Origin: Deinococcus aquaticus
GTDB lineage: Bacteria > Deinococcota > Deinococci > Deinococcales > Deinococcaceae
Length of the DNA stretch: 64,000 bases
Reading direction: 5' to 3'
Assembly (NCBI RefSeq): GCF_028622095.1
Contig: NZ_CP115165.1
Location: forward strand, 993,501 to 1,057,500
Shown here: in pieces, positions 29,788-42,251 of the stretch
How positions within the stretch are numbered: the stretch's first letter is position 1
How the letters are laid out: every line of letters starts with the position of its first letter
Notes under the pieces: model-generated
What the model was told of the DNA's origin: nothing
Databases searched by the model: none
The model's input: the letters and a program-made list of their open reading frames with translations, nothing else
Program-made: the position numbers and the translations under genes

Positions 29788-31218
29788 ATGACCCCGTCGT
29801 CCCGTCGGACCTGGTTTCTGAGCGCCCTGCTCCTGAGTTCGTCCGGAGGCTGGGCGCAGACGGCCACTGACCCGGCCCCGCCAGTTCCCCCCGCGCAGAC
29901 CCTGCCGGGCATTCCGGCGCTGCCTCCTTCCACCCAACCTCCAGCCCAGCCCCCAGTCCAACCCCCTGTGCAGCCGCCCGCACCGGCGCCCGTGACTCCA
30001 GCGCCGGTGGTCCCGGCACCCGCCGACCCGGTCCCCGCTCCCCCTGCCCAGCCCGCACCTGTCGAGCCTGTTCCGGCCGCGCAACCCGCGCCGCCCGTTC
30101 CCGCCCCCAGCGTGACGGCACCGGCCCCGCAGGTCAGCACGGCCCCGCTGCTGATCAACGTGGAGGCGCGGTGGCCGGCGCTGGTGAACGGCAAGAAGAC
30201 CACCGTGCCGTTCACGCGGACCCTGACCATTCCCGGTAAACGGGCCGAGCTGCTGCGGCGTCAGGGGGTCATCACCCAGAGCCTGGAGGCCGACCTGCTG
30301 AACTTCACGCGGGACCTGCCGCTCAAGCCGCAGGACGCCCGCTTCGAGGAACTGTGGGACGGCTGGGCGGTCGTGCAGCGCAACGGTCTTCAAGTGAACC
30401 TGGAGAAAACCCGCGCGAACCTGCTGGCGACCCTGAAAGACCCGCGCGGCGTGAAGGTGAACGTGGTCCTGGGCAGCCAGACGGCGCCCAAACGCACGCT
30501 GGATTACTTCCTGTCGCGCGGAATCACGGCGCACCTGGGGACCGGCGAGACGAACTACTACGGCAGCAGCGCCGCCCGGGTGAAGAACATTCACGTGGGG
30601 GCCAGCCACTTCCAGGACCGGCTGGTCGAGGGCAGCGTCGTGTCGTTCAACGAGATGGTCGGCCCGATCAGCCTGAATGCGGGCTTCGTGACCGGGCTGG
30701 TCATCGCGGGCGAACGCACCGCGAACGGCGTGGGCGGCGGCATCTGTCAGGTGAGCACCACGGTGTTCCGCGCGCTGTACGGGGCGGGCCTGCCTATCCG
30801 GCAGCGGCAGAACCACTCGTATCAGGTGCACTACTACGACCCGCAGGGCCTGGACGCCACCATCTACCAGCCCAGCCTGGACCTGAAGTTCGCCAACGAT
30901 ACTGGCGGCGCGCTGTGGTTCCAGACGGACTGGGACGACCAGGAATCCCGCCTGAGCGTCAGCGTGTTCGGGAAGGCGCGGGACTTCACGGTGCAGATCG
31001 GCACGCCGAAAACCCTGAGCAGCACGCCCGCACCGGCCGACCGCCTGATCCCGGACGCCAGCGTTCCGGCCGGGCAGCGCAGGCAGGTGGACTGGGCCGC
31101 GCCGGGCGCCGTGATCGAGGTGCAGCGCTCCTTCCTGCGCGGCGGCAAGGTGTTCAGGCAGGACATCCTGAAAAGCACATACCGGCCCTGGCCGAACATC
31201 TACCTCGTCGGTCGCTGA
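29788..31218 (+). CDS. VanW-family secreted protein with Pro-rich linker
   Basis: A 476-residue exported protein. After a signal peptide (about residues 1-24) comes a stretch of about 100 residues almost wholly Pro, Ala, Val and Gln, long enough to span part of the envelope. A beta region (about 125-230) and then the VanW domain follow, with [14 protein letters not shown] and the hallmark [20 protein letters not shown]. VanW/YoaR proteins are cell-wall associated; the activity is unknown. The ATG lies seven bases after AATACT (29775-29780). Confidence 0.87.
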   Translation: MTPSSRRTWFLSALLLSSSGGWAQTATDPAPPVPPAQTLPGIPALPPSTQPPAQPPVQPPVQPPAPAPVTPAPVVPAPADPVPAPPAQPAPVEPVPAAQPAPPVPAPSVTAPAPQVSTAPLLINVEARWPALVNGKKTTVPFTRTLTIPGKRAELLRRQGVITQSLEADLLNFTRDLPLKPQDARFEELWDGWAVVQRNGLQVNLEKTRANLLATLKDPRGVKVNVVLGSQTAPKRTLDYFLSRGITAHLGTGETNYYGSSAARVKNIHVGASHFQDRLVEGSVVSFNEMVGPISLNAGFVTGLVIAGERTANGVGGGICQVSTTVFRALYGAGLPIRQRQNHSYQVHYYDPQGLDATIYQPSLDLKFANDTGGALWFQTDWDDQESRLSVSVFGKARDFTVQIGTPKTLSSTPAPADRLIPDASVPAGQRRQVDWAAPGAVIEVQRSFLRGGKVFRQDILKSTYRPWPNIYLVGR

Positions 31219-31230
31219 CCGCCAGCAGCA

Positions 31231-31265
31231 GGAAGGGGCCGCGCACGGATGGCGCGGCCCCTTCC
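31231..31265. terminator. Bidirectional terminator between vanW-family gene and parB
   Basis: A perfect 14-bp stem, GGAAGGGGCCGCGC (31231-31244) with GCGCGGCCCCTTCC (31252-31265), loop of seven. It lies between convergent genes. Confidence 0.8.
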
Positions 31266-31281
31266 CTGTTCATCACCCTGC

Positions 31282-32113
<832 letters not shown>

Positions 32114-32130
<17 letters not shown>

Positions 32131-32863
32131 GTTGCATCACCTCCTCGCTCAGGCGTTTGTACGCGGCGGCCCCGGCGGACAGCGGCGCGAAGGCGTTGAT
32201 GGGTTTGGCGTAACTGGGCGCTTCCGAGAGGCGCACGTTGCGCGGCACGACCGACCAGAACACCAGTTCCCCGAAGTGCTGCCGGACCATGCTCTCGACT
32301 TCCTGCGAGAGGTTCGTGCGGCCATCGAACATAGTCAGCACGACGCCCAGCACCTTCAGGCGCGGGTTCAGGCCGCCCTGCACGCGCTCGACGGTTTCCA
32401 TCATGCCGGCCAGACCTTCCAGCGCGTAGTACTCGGCCTGCAACGGGATCAGCAGGGCGTCCGAGGCAGCCAGCACGTTCACGGTCAGCGGACCCAGGCT
32501 GGGCGGCGCGTCGATCAGGACCACGTCGTAGCCGCTGACGCTGGCCAGCAGGCGGCTCAGGGCGTCCGGGTCCTCGGCGAGTTCCACGCCCGCCCCGGCC
32601 AGATCGGGCGTGGCGGGCAGCACCCGCAGTCCCGCCTGGGCGGTGTCCAGCGTGAATTCCCCGGCGCGGGCCGGTTCGCCCAGCGCCTCGTACAGCCCCT
32701 GGGTCGCGCCGCGCAGGCCCAGGCCGCTGGTGGCGTTGCCCTGCGGGTCCATGTCGAGCAGCAGCACGCGTTTGCCGCCGGCCGCGAGGTACGCGGCGAG
32801 GTTCACGGCGGTGGTGGTCTTACCGACCCCGCCCTTCTGATTGACCACGCCGAGGACCTTCAT
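32114..32863 (-). CDS. parA: Chromosome partitioning ATPase ParA (Soj)
   Basis: A 249-residue ParA. The deviant Walker A motif [16 protein letters not shown] starts at residue 8, and [13 protein letters not shown] is the Walker B/switch region. It segregates the origin region together with ParB. The ATG at 32863 is preferred to the longer frame, whose extra 37 residues are non-homologous. Confidence 0.96.
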
Positions 32864-32927
32864 GCGCCCGCCCGGGTGGGGGCGGGGTTCCCCGCGTGGG
32901 TAGAGTTGTCCTGAAGTCGCATTCGTG

Positions 32928-33662
32928 TCACCGTGCCGACCAGAATAGCGGTTGCTGGTTGGGCACACCTTCACGCCTGGGGTACTTCTCCGGGGTGGGG
33001 CCGGTCTTCTCGATCACGATCAGGGTGCGGGCGTCGCCCAGCACGGGCAGCGTGAAGGCGTCGACCACGGTCACTCGTCCTCCGACCTCGGCGGCGGCCT
33101 GCCGGCCGGCCTGTAACTCGGCCTCGCTGATCGGGCCTTTCTGCGCGACCAGTCGTCCGCCGGGCTTCAGTAGCGGCAGGCCCAGTTCGGCCAGGATGGG
33201 CAGGGCGGCCACGGCGCGGCACACCACCCGGTCGTAGCTTTCCCGGTGGGCGTCGTCGCGGCCCAGGGTCTCGGCGCGGCCCACCTGCGCCTTCACGTTG
33301 TCCAGCTTCAACGAGGCGGCAGTCGCGCGCACGAAGTCGATCTTCTTTCGCACGGAGTCCAGCGGCGTGAAGGTCGTCTGCGGCTGCATAATCGCCAGTG
33401 GTAACGCCGGGAAGCCCGCGCCAGTTCCCAGGTCGATAACCTGATCGGCCCCGTCGAGGTGCCCGCCGCGCAGGCAGCTGAGGGAATCCACGAAGTGCTT
33501 CAGGACGATGTCCGGCTCGGTCTTCAGGGCCGTCAGGTTCACGCGGGTGTTCGCCTCGACCAGCAGTTCCAGCAGCGCGGCGAAGGCCGGTAACTGCGCC
33601 TCCACGTTCAAGCCCAGTTCGGCAGCACCCTGGCGCAGCAGCGCCTCGCCTTCGGGGGTCAC
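32928..33662 (-). CDS. rsmG: 16S rRNA m7G527 methyltransferase RsmG (GidB)
   Basis: A 244-residue SAM-dependent methyltransferase. The SAM motif [17 protein letters not shown] follows the conserved N-terminal helix NLTAL, and the catalytic region [18 protein letters not shown] is present. The C-terminus has an extension after [10 protein letters not shown]. The start is a GTG overlapping the upstream gene's stop (GTGA). Part of the mnmG-rsmG-parAB cluster. Confidence 0.95.
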   Translation of the reverse strand: MTPEGEALLRQGAAELGLNVEAQLPAFAALLELLVEANTRVNLTALKTEPDIVLKHFVDSLSCLRGGHLDGADQVIDLGTGAGFPALPLAIMQPQTTFTPLDSVRKKIDFVRATAASLKLDNVKAQVGRAETLGRDDAHRESYDRVVCRAVAALPILAELGLPLLKPGGRLVAQKGPISEAELQAGRQAAAEVGGRVTVVDAFTLPVLGDARTLIVIEKTGPTPEKYPRREGVPNQQPLFWSAR

Positions 33663-34087
33663 AGCTTGTACCTGAGTTTCATTTCCTGGTACCTCTCGTA
33701 TACGTATTCATCGGTGTCCTCCAGCGGCAGGGCGTCCAGCATGGGCAGCAGCGTGTCGCGCAGCACCTGCCCGCGTGCCATCCACTGAAAATACCGTCTG
33801 CCGCCGTGGTCATACGGCCCGTACAGTTTCGAGCCGGGCACCAGTTCCAGCAGGCGCTCGAACAGACGCTGGTGGCGGGTGTGCATGCGCAGCGTGATCT
33901 GCGGCTGCTTGCCGTCGCCGCCGAACGAACCCTCGCCGATCAGGATGCCCAGCAGCAGGCCCTGGTGAAAGTCGCTGAGCAGGCCGCCGGGAACGCTGGC
34001 CGGGTCAGGGGAATGGGTGGACTGTGTGTCTGTGATGGCAACCTCCGGCCGGGCAGGCCTGTTTTCAGCAGGGCGCCCCTGTTTCAC
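33659..34087 (-). CDS. LAGLIDADG-like protein in the mnmG-rsmG cluster
   Basis: About 142 residues. One LAGLIDADG-type motif ([16 protein letters not shown]) is followed by the fold's strands ([20 protein letters not shown], then [20 protein letters not shown]). One motif means a homodimer or a domesticated DNA/RNA-binding form; the acidic residue at the usual catalytic position (Glu) is present. It overlaps rsmG and is not inside an intron or intein. The start is uncertain: GTG at 34087 (given) has no ribosome site, while an in-frame ATC at 34036 lies just after GGAGGT. Function unknown. Confidence 0.7.
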   Translation of the reverse strand: MKQGRPAENRPARPEVAITDTQSTHSPDPASVPGGLLSDFHQGLLLGILIGEGSFGGDGKQPQITLRMHTRHQRLFERLLELVPGSKLYGPYDHGGRRYFQWMARGQVLRDTLLPMLDALPLEDTDEYVYERYQEMKLRYKL

Positions 34088-34108
34088 CGTCAAGTTTCCC
34101 GTGAAACA
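34080..34108. promoter_or_regulatory. parS-like site 1
   Basis: GTTTCCCGTGAAAC (34094-34107) differs by one base from the ParB-binding core GTTTCACGTGAAAC. It is preceded at 34080 by a half-site TGTTTCAC and CGTCA. The same layout recurs 91 bases on. It lies at the start of the LAGLIDADG-like gene. Confidence 0.82.
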
Positions 34109-34128
34109 TCCAGGGCGTCAAGCAGGAG

Positions 34129-34172
34129 CAAGGGGAACGGGGCGCACCCTTCACTGCGCCCCGTTCTCCTTG
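34129..34172. terminator. Long hairpin between the parS-like sites
   Basis: An 18-base near-perfect stem, CAAGGGGAACGGGGCGCA (34129-34146) with TGCGCCCCGTTCTCCTTG (34155-34172). It sits after mnmG (minus strand) and may terminate or attenuate read-through into the LAGLIDADG-like gene. There is no T run. Confidence 0.6.
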
Positions 34173-34180
34173 TTTCACCG

Positions 34181-35986
<1,806 letters not shown>

Positions 35987-36117
35987 CTCAACTGGTCAGT
36001 GTACCGGGCGCTGTGCAGGCGCAGGGTGACCCGCATTCCCGAACGCCACGCAGCCCGGCGGGGGCCCCGGCAGCCGGTCGGCACAATGGGTTCCGTGAAG
36101 CGGGCTTAAGATAGGGC

Positions 36118-37719
36118 ATGGATTTTGCTGCGCTGCGCGCTGACCTGATCGGTACCGACGTCCTGATCGACACGCCCTTCGGGGAGCGGCGCGTGACGTA
36201 CGCCGATTACGTCGCGTCGGGCCGGGCGCTGCACTCGGTCGAGCGGCGCTTGGAGACGCTGGCCCTGCCGCTGTACGCGAACACCCACACTGAGGACAGC
36301 GCCACGGGCGCGCACCTGACGCACCTGACTCATCAGGCGGCCGGGTACATCAAGGAGCAGCTGGGCGCGGACAGCACCTGCAAACTGGTGTTCTGCGGGT
36401 CCGGCAGCACGGCCGCCGTGCGCCGCATGCAGGACATCCTGGGACTGGTCGTGGGTGGGCCGCACCGCCAGACTGTGCTGGACGCCCTGCCGGACTCGCA
36501 GCGGCCCGTGGTGTTCGTCGGGCCGTACGAGCATCACAGCAACGAGATCAGCTGGCGCGAGACGCTGGCCGAGGTCGTCGAGATTCCGCTGTGCGAACGC
36601 GGCAACCTGGATCTGGACGCGCTGGTCGTCGCCCTGAAGGACCCCCGGTACGCCGGGCGGCCGAAGATCGGGTCGTTCAGCGCGGCCAGTAACGTGACCG
36701 GCCTGCTGACCGATACCCGCTCGGTGGCGCGCCTGCTGCACGCGCACGGGGCGTTCGCGTTCTTCGATTTCGCGGCCAGTGGGCCGTACGTGAAGATCGA
36801 CATGAAACCCGGCCGCAAGGACGGGTACGACGCGGTGTTCCTCAGTCCGCACAAGTTCGCGGGCGGGCCGGGCACGCCGGGCCTGCTGTGCTTCCGCCAG
36901 GAGCTGTACCACCTGAGTGTGCCCAGCACGCCGGGCGGCGGCACGGTGCGCTTCGTGAACCGCACGGCGCAGCTGTACGTGGAGGACATCGAGGCCCGCG
37001 AGGACGCCGGAACGCCCGCCATTCTGGGCAAGTTACGCGCCGCCCTGGCCTTCCGGGTCAAGGAGGAACTGGGGACCGAGGCCCTGACCACCCGTGAGCA
37101 CGAACTGTACGGCCGCGCCCTGAGCCGCCTGCGCGGGAACCCCCGTCTGAAACTGCTGGGCAACCTGGACGCGCCGCGGCTGGCGTTCCTGTCGTTCCTG
37201 ACCTTCACTTCTACGGGCACGCAGCTGCACCCACGGCTGGTGGTGCGGCTGCTGAACGACCTGTTCGGCATTCAGGCGCGCGGCGGTTGCGCCTGCGCCG
37301 GGCCGTACGGGCACGCGCTGCTGGAGATCGACGACCGGCGCAGCGAGCAGTTCATGCAGTGCGCCGTGAATCACCTGGACGGCGTGAAGCCCGGCTGGAC
37401 CCGCTTGAACCTCGCGCCGTGGGCGACGGACGAGGAGGTGGAGTTCCTGCTGGACGCCATGGAATTCGTGGCCGAGTACGGCGAGCGCTTCGTGGCGCTG
37501 TACGACTTCGACTGGGCCAGCGGGGCCTGGACGCACCCGGCGGACCGCGCGCCGATGAGTCTGTTCGGGGACGGCCGCCCGAAACGGCAGGCGGGCCCGG
37601 TTCCGTTTGCGGCGTACCTGCAACAGGCGCGAGAACGGGCGGCCGGGCTGGCCACGGCAGGAGAGGGGAGACCCGTCCCGGCGGGCGTGCCCGAGGGACT
37701 GGTGTTCTTCGCACACTGA
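36118..37719 (+). CDS. Class V PLP-dependent aminotransferase (cysteine desulfurase-like)
   Basis: A 533-residue aminotransferase class V protein. PLP-contact regions are CGSGSTAAVRRMQ, GPYEHHSNEISWRE (His stacking on PLP), AFFDFAASGPYV (Asp) and the Schiff-base Lys in LSPHKFAGGPGTPG. It is over 100 residues longer than SufS/IscS, with a C-terminal extension (about 430-533). A GGCACAG motif lies where a desulfurase active-site Cys could be, but the loop is not the standard one. Substrate unknown. The ATG follows TAAGAT (36107-36112) by five bases. Confidence 0.83.
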   Translation: MDFAALRADLIGTDVLIDTPFGERRVTYADYVASGRALHSVERRLETLALPLYANTHTEDSATGAHLTHLTHQAAGYIKEQLGADSTCKLVFCGSGSTAAVRRMQDILGLVVGGPHRQTVLDALPDSQRPVVFVGPYEHHSNEISWRETLAEVVEIPLCERGNLDLDALVVALKDPRYAGRPKIGSFSAASNVTGLLTDTRSVARLLHAHGAFAFFDFAASGPYVKIDMKPGRKDGYDAVFLSPHKFAGGPGTPGLLCFRQELYHLSVPSTPGGGTVRFVNRTAQLYVEDIEAREDAGTPAILGKLRAALAFRVKEELGTEALTTREHELYGRALSRLRGNPRLKLLGNLDAPRLAFLSFLTFTSTGTQLHPRLVVRLLNDLFGIQARGGCACAGPYGHALLEIDDRRSEQFMQCAVNHLDGVKPGWTRLNLAPWATDEEVEFLLDAMEFVAEYGERFVALYDFDWASGAWTHPADRAPMSLFGDGRPKRQAGPVPFAAYLQQARERAAGLATAGEGRPVPAGVPEGLVFFAH

Positions 37720-37743
37720 TGTCCTGAACGCCGTACAGGGAAG

Positions 37744-37773
37744 CAGGTCAGCCGGGAGGGAACGGCTGGCCTG
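37744..37773 (+). terminator. Terminator hairpin after class V aminotransferase
   Basis: An 11-bp stem CAGGTCAGCCG (37744-37754) with CGGCTGGCCTG (37763-37773), one G-T pair, followed by TTCGCATTT. Confidence 0.7.
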
Positions 37774-37905
37774 TTCGCATTTCCGTCCAGCCTGACCGGA
37801 CAAAAGGCAGTCTTCCGGCGTTCCGGGGGACGGCTGGAGGGTGCCGGGCAGGGTCACGGGGCCGCCAGGGGCCGGGTAGGTTTCCCGTGGGTGGGTCAAA
37901 CCGTC

Positions 37906-37927
37906 TAAAATGCCTAACGAGCGTTAG
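37906..37927 (+). promoter_or_regulatory. -10 and TetR-type palindrome before the 2-oxoacid dehydrogenase operon
   Basis: TAAAAT (37906-37911) is followed by a perfect 14-bp palindrome CTAACGAGCGTTAG (37914-37927), placed at the predicted transcription start. TetR-family repressors of fatty and branched-chain acid catabolism commonly bind such TAACG-N2-CGTTA sites. The regulator is not in this window. The -35 region is weak. Confidence 0.6.
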
Positions 37928-38000
37928 CTAGACAGATCAATCAGGGGAGGAGCCGGCCACCGCGCCGCGCCTTCGGCCCCCTGTCAGGAGGCCCCAGCCC

Positions 38001-39125
38001 ATGATTCAACCCTTCACCCCTGAACCCATCCGCTTCGTGGCGGAAGACGGCACGCCGGTCCAGCCGCTGCCAGAGCGGTTCACGCCCGACCTGCTGCGCG
38101 AGCTGCACACCCTGATGCTGCGCGCCCGCGAATTCGACCGCAAACTCATCACGCTGCTCCGCCAGGGGCGCACGACCTTCTACGCGCAGTCCAGCGGCAT
38201 GGAAGCCACCCAGGTGGGCCTGGCCCGCTCGATCCGCGTGGGCCACGACTGGGTCTGGCCGTACTACCGCGACCACACCCTGGGTCTCGCCATGGGCGTC
38301 CCGATGGCCGAACTGCTCAGCCAGTGCCTCGGCACGAACAGCGACTCCTCGCGCGGCCGGCAGATGCCGCACCACTTCGCGGCGCAGGCGCAGAACTTCG
38401 TGAGCATCAGTTCCAGCATCGCCTCGCAGGTGCCGCCCGCCGCCGGGAACGCCATGGCGCAGAAGTACCTGGGCGTGGATGAACTCACGGTCTGCACCTT
38501 CGGGGACGGCGCGACCAGCGAGGGTGACTGGCACGCCGGACTGAACATGGCCGGCGCCGCCAAGGCCCCCGCGATGTTCGTGTGCGAGAACAACCAGTGG
38601 GCGATCAGCACCTCCATCCGCGAGCAGACGGCCAGCGAGACCATCCACATCAAGGCGAAGGCCTACGGCATGCCCGGCTACTACGTGGACGGTAACGACC
38701 TCGTGGCCGTCATGGAGGTCTGCGGGTACGTGGCCGACCAGATCCGCGCCGGGCACGGTCCCGCGCTCGTCGAGTGCCTCACCTACCGCGTGGGCTCTCA
38801 CAGCAACGCGGACGCGGACGCCGAGAAGCACTACCGCACCCGCGAGGAGGTCGAGGAGTGGCTGGGCCGCGACCCGATCACCCGCGTTGAGAAGCTGCTG
38901 GAGCATCTGGGCCACCCGGTCAGCGCCGAGGAACGCGCCGCGCTGATCGCTAGCACGCACCGCGAGGTGGACGAGCAGGTGCTGAAGGCCGAGGCGACCG
39001 GTCAACCCGACTGGCGCATCATGTTCGAGGACGTGTACGCCGACCTGCCGGGCCACCTGCGCGACCAGGAAGCCTTCCTGCGCGCCGAACAGACCGGACA
39101 GGCCGGCCAGGGAGGACAGGCATGA
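38001..39125 (+). CDS. bkdA1: Branched-chain 2-oxoacid dehydrogenase E1 alpha subunit
   Basis: A 374-residue E1-alpha that decarboxylates 2-oxoacids with ThDP. The ThDP/Mg motif [20 protein letters not shown] ends in the NN of CENNQWAIS, and the early [14 protein letters not shown] matches the branched-chain enzymes of the Thermus group better than pyruvate dehydrogenases. The start has CAGGAGG upstream. It overlaps the E1-beta gene by ATGA. The promoter carries a palindromic operator (37914-37927). E3 is elsewhere. Confidence 0.92.
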   Translation: MIQPFTPEPIRFVAEDGTPVQPLPERFTPDLLRELHTLMLRAREFDRKLITLLRQGRTTFYAQSSGMEATQVGLARSIRVGHDWVWPYYRDHTLGLAMGVPMAELLSQCLGTNSDSSRGRQMPHHFAAQAQNFVSISSSIASQVPPAAGNAMAQKYLGVDELTVCTFGDGATSEGDWHAGLNMAGAAKAPAMFVCENNQWAISTSIREQTASETIHIKAKAYGMPGYYVDGNDLVAVMEVCGYVADQIRAGHGPALVECLTYRVGSHSNADADAEKHYRTREEVEEWLGRDPITRVEKLLEHLGHPVSAEERAALIASTHREVDEQVLKAEATGQPDWRIMFEDVYADLPGHLRDQEAFLRAEQTGQAGQGGQA

Positions 39126-40156
39126 CCGCCACGCAGGAACGCACCCCCACTCAGGGCGGCGCCCCCGACGCCGAAACCGGCACGCGCACCATCAACCTGA
39201 TTCAGGCCGTGACCGAGACCATCGCCGAGGAGATGGAACGCGACAGCCGCGTCGTGCTGTTCGGTGAGGACGTCGGCGCGCGCGGCGGCGTGTTCATGGC
39301 GACCGCCGGCCTTCAGGAACGCTTCGGGCCGCGCCGCGTGTTCGATACGCCCCTGAGCGAGGCCAGCATCGTGGGGGCCGCCGTGGGCATGGCCGTGCGC
39401 GGCCTGCGGCCCATCGCGGAAATTCAGTTCGCGGACTACATGGGGCCCGGCTTCGACCAGATCATCTCGCAGGCCGCCAAGATCCGCTACCGGTCGGGCG
39501 GGCAGTTCACGGCCCCCATGGTCATCCGCACGCCCTCGGGCGGCGGCGTGAAGGGCGGGCACCACCACAGCCAGAGCCCCGAGAGTTACTACACGCACAC
39601 CCCGGGCCTGAAGGTCGTGATGCCCAGCACCCCCTACGACGCCAAGGGCCTGCTGCGCAGCGCCGTGCGCGGCGAGGACCCCGTGATCTTCTTCGAACCC
39701 AAACGCCTGTACCGCGCCGCCAAGGGCGAGGTGCCCGCCCACGATTACGTCGTGCGGTTCGGCGAGGCTGCCGTGCGGCGCGAGGGCACGGACCTGTCCC
39801 TGATCGGCTACGGGGGCGTCATGCCGGACCTCGAGAAGGCCGCCGACGCCCTGGCCGCCGAGGGCGTCAGCGTGGAGGTCATCGACCTGCGCTCGCTGGT
39901 GCCGTGGGACAAGGACCGCGTGCTGAGCAGCGTCGAGAAGACCGGCCGCGCCGTGCTGGTCAGCGAGGCCCCGCGCATCAGTAACTTCATGGGCGAGGTC
40001 GCGTACGTCATCCAGGAGCAGGTCTTCGACTCCCTGACCGCCCCGGTGGGACAGGTGGCGGGCTTCGACACGCCGTACCCGTACGTGCAGGACAAGGTGT
40101 ACCTGCCCGGCCCCAACCGCATCGTGGCCGCCTGTGTCCGCGCGCTGAACTACTGA
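39122..40156 (+). CDS. bkdA2: Branched-chain 2-oxoacid dehydrogenase E1 beta subunit
   Basis: A 344-residue E1-beta, partner of the preceding subunit in an alpha2beta2 enzyme. It shows the transketolase-like pyrimidine-binding domain ([40 protein letters not shown]) and the C-terminal domain ([20 protein letters not shown]). The N-terminus has a Thr/Pro-rich lead of about 20 residues. It is coupled to E1-alpha by a 4-base overlap. Confidence 0.93.
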   Translation: MTATQERTPTQGGAPDAETGTRTINLIQAVTETIAEEMERDSRVVLFGEDVGARGGVFMATAGLQERFGPRRVFDTPLSEASIVGAAVGMAVRGLRPIAEIQFADYMGPGFDQIISQAAKIRYRSGGQFTAPMVIRTPSGGGVKGGHHHSQSPESYYTHTPGLKVVMPSTPYDAKGLLRSAVRGEDPVIFFEPKRLYRAAKGEVPAHDYVVRFGEAAVRREGTDLSLIGYGGVMPDLEKAADALAAEGVSVEVIDLRSLVPWDKDRVLSSVEKTGRAVLVSEAPRISNFMGEVAYVIQEQVFDSLTAPVGQVAGFDTPYPYVQDKVYLPGPNRIVAACVRALNY

Positions 40157-40220
40157 CCCTGCCCGCCACCCAACTTTTACCCTGAAGCTCTTTCACCCCG
40201 GAGCCCGTACCCTGAAGTCC

Positions 40221-40454
40221 ATGAAACCCGACCTGCTTCGTCCCCTGCTGGGCTCCATCGGCCTGGGCATCGGTTTTGCGCTGTACGCCCTGGCGGGCCG
40301 ACTGCCCGAACCGTGGCAGAGCGCCGCGATCGGCGGCATGTTCGCCCTGCTGGGTGCCAGCGCCTGGGTGTACGCGCGCGGGGAACGCTGGATTCAGGGA
40401 CTGGCTCTCCTGCTGATCATCTACGGCCTGCTGCGCGCCCTCGTGCTGCGCTGA
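40221..40454 (+). CDS. Small two-to-three-helix membrane protein
   Basis: A 77-residue protein made of hydrophobic helices (LGIGFALYALAG, AIGGMFALLGASAWVYA, LALLLIIYGLLRALVL) with short polar loops. It lies between E1-beta and E2 in the same direction. TACCCT (40208-40213) lies seven bases before its ATG, so it may have its own leaderless promoter. No known family. Confidence 0.65.
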   Translation: MKPDLLRPLLGSIGLGIGFALYALAGRLPEPWQSAAIGGMFALLGASAWVYARGERWIQGLALLLIIYGLLRALVLR

Positions 40455-40476
40455 AGGCCCGACCCCGAGGTTCCCC

Positions 40477-41991
40477 ATGAAAGAAATCCTGCTGCCCGAA
40501 CTCGCTGAAAGTGTCGTCGAGGGTGAAATCCTCAAGTGGCTGGTGTCCGAGGGCGACACCATCGTGCTGGAGCAGCCGCTGTGCGAGGTCATGACCGACA
40601 AGGTCACGGTGGAACTCCCCAGCCCCGTCGCGGGCGTGCTGCACCGCCGACTGGCCGGTGAGGGCGACGTGGTCGCCGTTCACGCCGCCATCGCCCTGAT
40701 CGACGAGACCGGAGGGGCCGTCCCCGAAGACTCCGCCCCAGCGCCCGCCCCGCAGGCAACCGCTACTCAGGCGCCCTCCATTCAGGCGCAGGAGGAACGC
40801 GAGCAGATCGCGGGCGCGCAGGAGGACAGGGGCGGCAGCATCGTGGAGGCCGGCCACCTGACCGGCAAGGCCGACGACGACGCCAGCAGCCTGTTCAAGG
40901 CCTTCGCCTCGGACGAGCAGGTGCAGGTGCAGGGTCTCGGCACGCGCGGCGCCTCTGCTCCGCAGACCGTCACCCAGCCCGCCCGCGCGGACGGCCGGGT
41001 GCTGGCCGTGCCCGCCGCGCGGCAGCTGGCCCGCGAACTGAACGTGCCCCTGACCGACGTGCGCGGCAGTGGCCCGAACGGCCGCATCCGCGTCGGGGAC
41101 GTACTCGCGCATCATCAGGGAAGCTCCGCTGCACCCGTCGCCGCTGCTTCCACCGGCACGGCTGCGCCGGTCGCGGCTGCAACCCCGGCAGCTCAGGCCG
41201 CCCCGCCTGCCGCTCCGGCCGCGAAAGGCGCCGGTGGCATGCCAGTCGCGCCCGTGCAGTACCGCACGCCCAGAGGCTACGAGCACCTGGAAGACCGCGT
41301 GCCGCTGCGGGGCATGCGCCGCGCCATCAGCAACCAGATGCAGGCCAGTCACCTGTACACCGTGCGGACCCTGACGGTGGACGAAGTGAACCTGACCAAA
41401 CTGGTGGAATTCCGCGCGCGCGTGAAGGACGATGCGGCGGCGGCCGGCGTGAAACTGTCGTACCTGCCGTTCATCTTCCGGGCGGTCGCGGCGGCGCTGC
41501 GTAAGTACCCGAGCCTGAACACCTCCTTCGACGAGGCCACGCAGGAGATCGTGCAGAAGCGGTACTACAACATCGGCATGGCGGTCGCCACAGACGCGGG
41601 CCTGACCGTGCCGGTCATCCGGGACGTGAACCACAAGAGCGTGTTCGAACTGGCGCGCGAGGTCACGGACATCGCCGGGCGCGCGCAGGCCGGCAAACTC
41701 CAGGCGGACGAACTGGCGGGCAGCACCTTCAGTGTCACGAACATCGGGTCCATCGGGGCGCTGTTCTCGTTCCCGATCATCAACGTGCCGGACGTCGCGA
41801 TTCTGGGCGTGCACTCCATCGTGAAGCGCCCCATCGTGGACGAGTACGACAACATCGTCGTGGCGCACATGATGTACCTGAGCCTGTCGTTCGATCACCG
41901 CCTCGTGGACGGCGCGGAGGCCGCGCGCTTCTGCCGGGAAGTGATCCGCCTGCTGGAAAACCCCGACCGTCTGCTGCTCGAAGCCCTGTAA
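40477..41991 (+). CDS. bkdB: Dihydrolipoamide acyltransferase (E2) of the 2-oxoacid dehydrogenase complex
   Basis: A 504-residue E2. One N-terminal lipoyl domain with the lipoylated Lys in CEVMTDKVTVELPSP, an Ala/Pro/Gln linker, the E1/E3-binding domain (AVPAARQLARELNVPLTDV, about residues 170-205), an Ala/Pro linker, and the catalytic acyltransferase domain with active-site SFDHRLVDGAEAARF. The long low-complexity linkers are typical flexible arms. Confidence 0.94.
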   Translation: MKEILLPELAESVVEGEILKWLVSEGDTIVLEQPLCEVMTDKVTVELPSPVAGVLHRRLAGEGDVVAVHAAIALIDETGGAVPEDSAPAPAPQATATQAPSIQAQEEREQIAGAQEDRGGSIVEAGHLTGKADDDASSLFKAFASDEQVQVQGLGTRGASAPQTVTQPARADGRVLAVPAARQLARELNVPLTDVRGSGPNGRIRVGDVLAHHQGSSAAPVAAASTGTAAPVAAATPAAQAAPPAAPAAKGAGGMPVAPVQYRTPRGYEHLEDRVPLRGMRRAISNQMQASHLYTVRTLTVDEVNLTKLVEFRARVKDDAAAAGVKLSYLPFIFRAVAAALRKYPSLNTSFDEATQEIVQKRYYNIGMAVATDAGLTVPVIRDVNHKSVFELAREVTDIAGRAQAGKLQADELAGSTFSVTNIGSIGALFSFPIINVPDVAILGVHSIVKRPIVDEYDNIVVAHMMYLSLSFDHRLVDGAEAARFCREVIRLLENPDRLLLEAL

Positions 41992-42005
41992 GCGCGGGGC
42001 AGGGG

Positions 42006-42032
42006 AGGCCGGGGCCGGGTCGCTTCCGGCCT
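42006..42032 (+). terminator. Hairpin after E2 gene
   Basis: AGGCCGG (42006-42012) pairs with CCGGCCT (42026-42032), flanked by further GC pairing and followed by CTTCTGCG. A weak but plausible terminator. Nothing else is seen before 42252. Confidence 0.5.
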
Positions 42033-42251
42033 CTTCTGCGTGTGGCGGTGGTGCCTGGGGGCGCTACTGGCGGGCGTGGGGTTCACGTTCAGACTTAGTG
42101 TGGAATTGAGGCCGGGATTTCAGCGGGGCGTCAGGTCCAGGCGGTACGCTGGGCAATCACAGGTCAGGAGCCCTCCCGGTCTGCCGCACTGACCCCCGTT
42201 CCTTCCTGGCCCCACGTGGCCTGCCCCGACACTGGAGACTTCCCGACGACC

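Noticed and set aside
37880..37895. A third parS-like sequence (GTTTCCCGTG)
   Set aside because: Only one half matches; the other half reads GGTG instead of AAAC.
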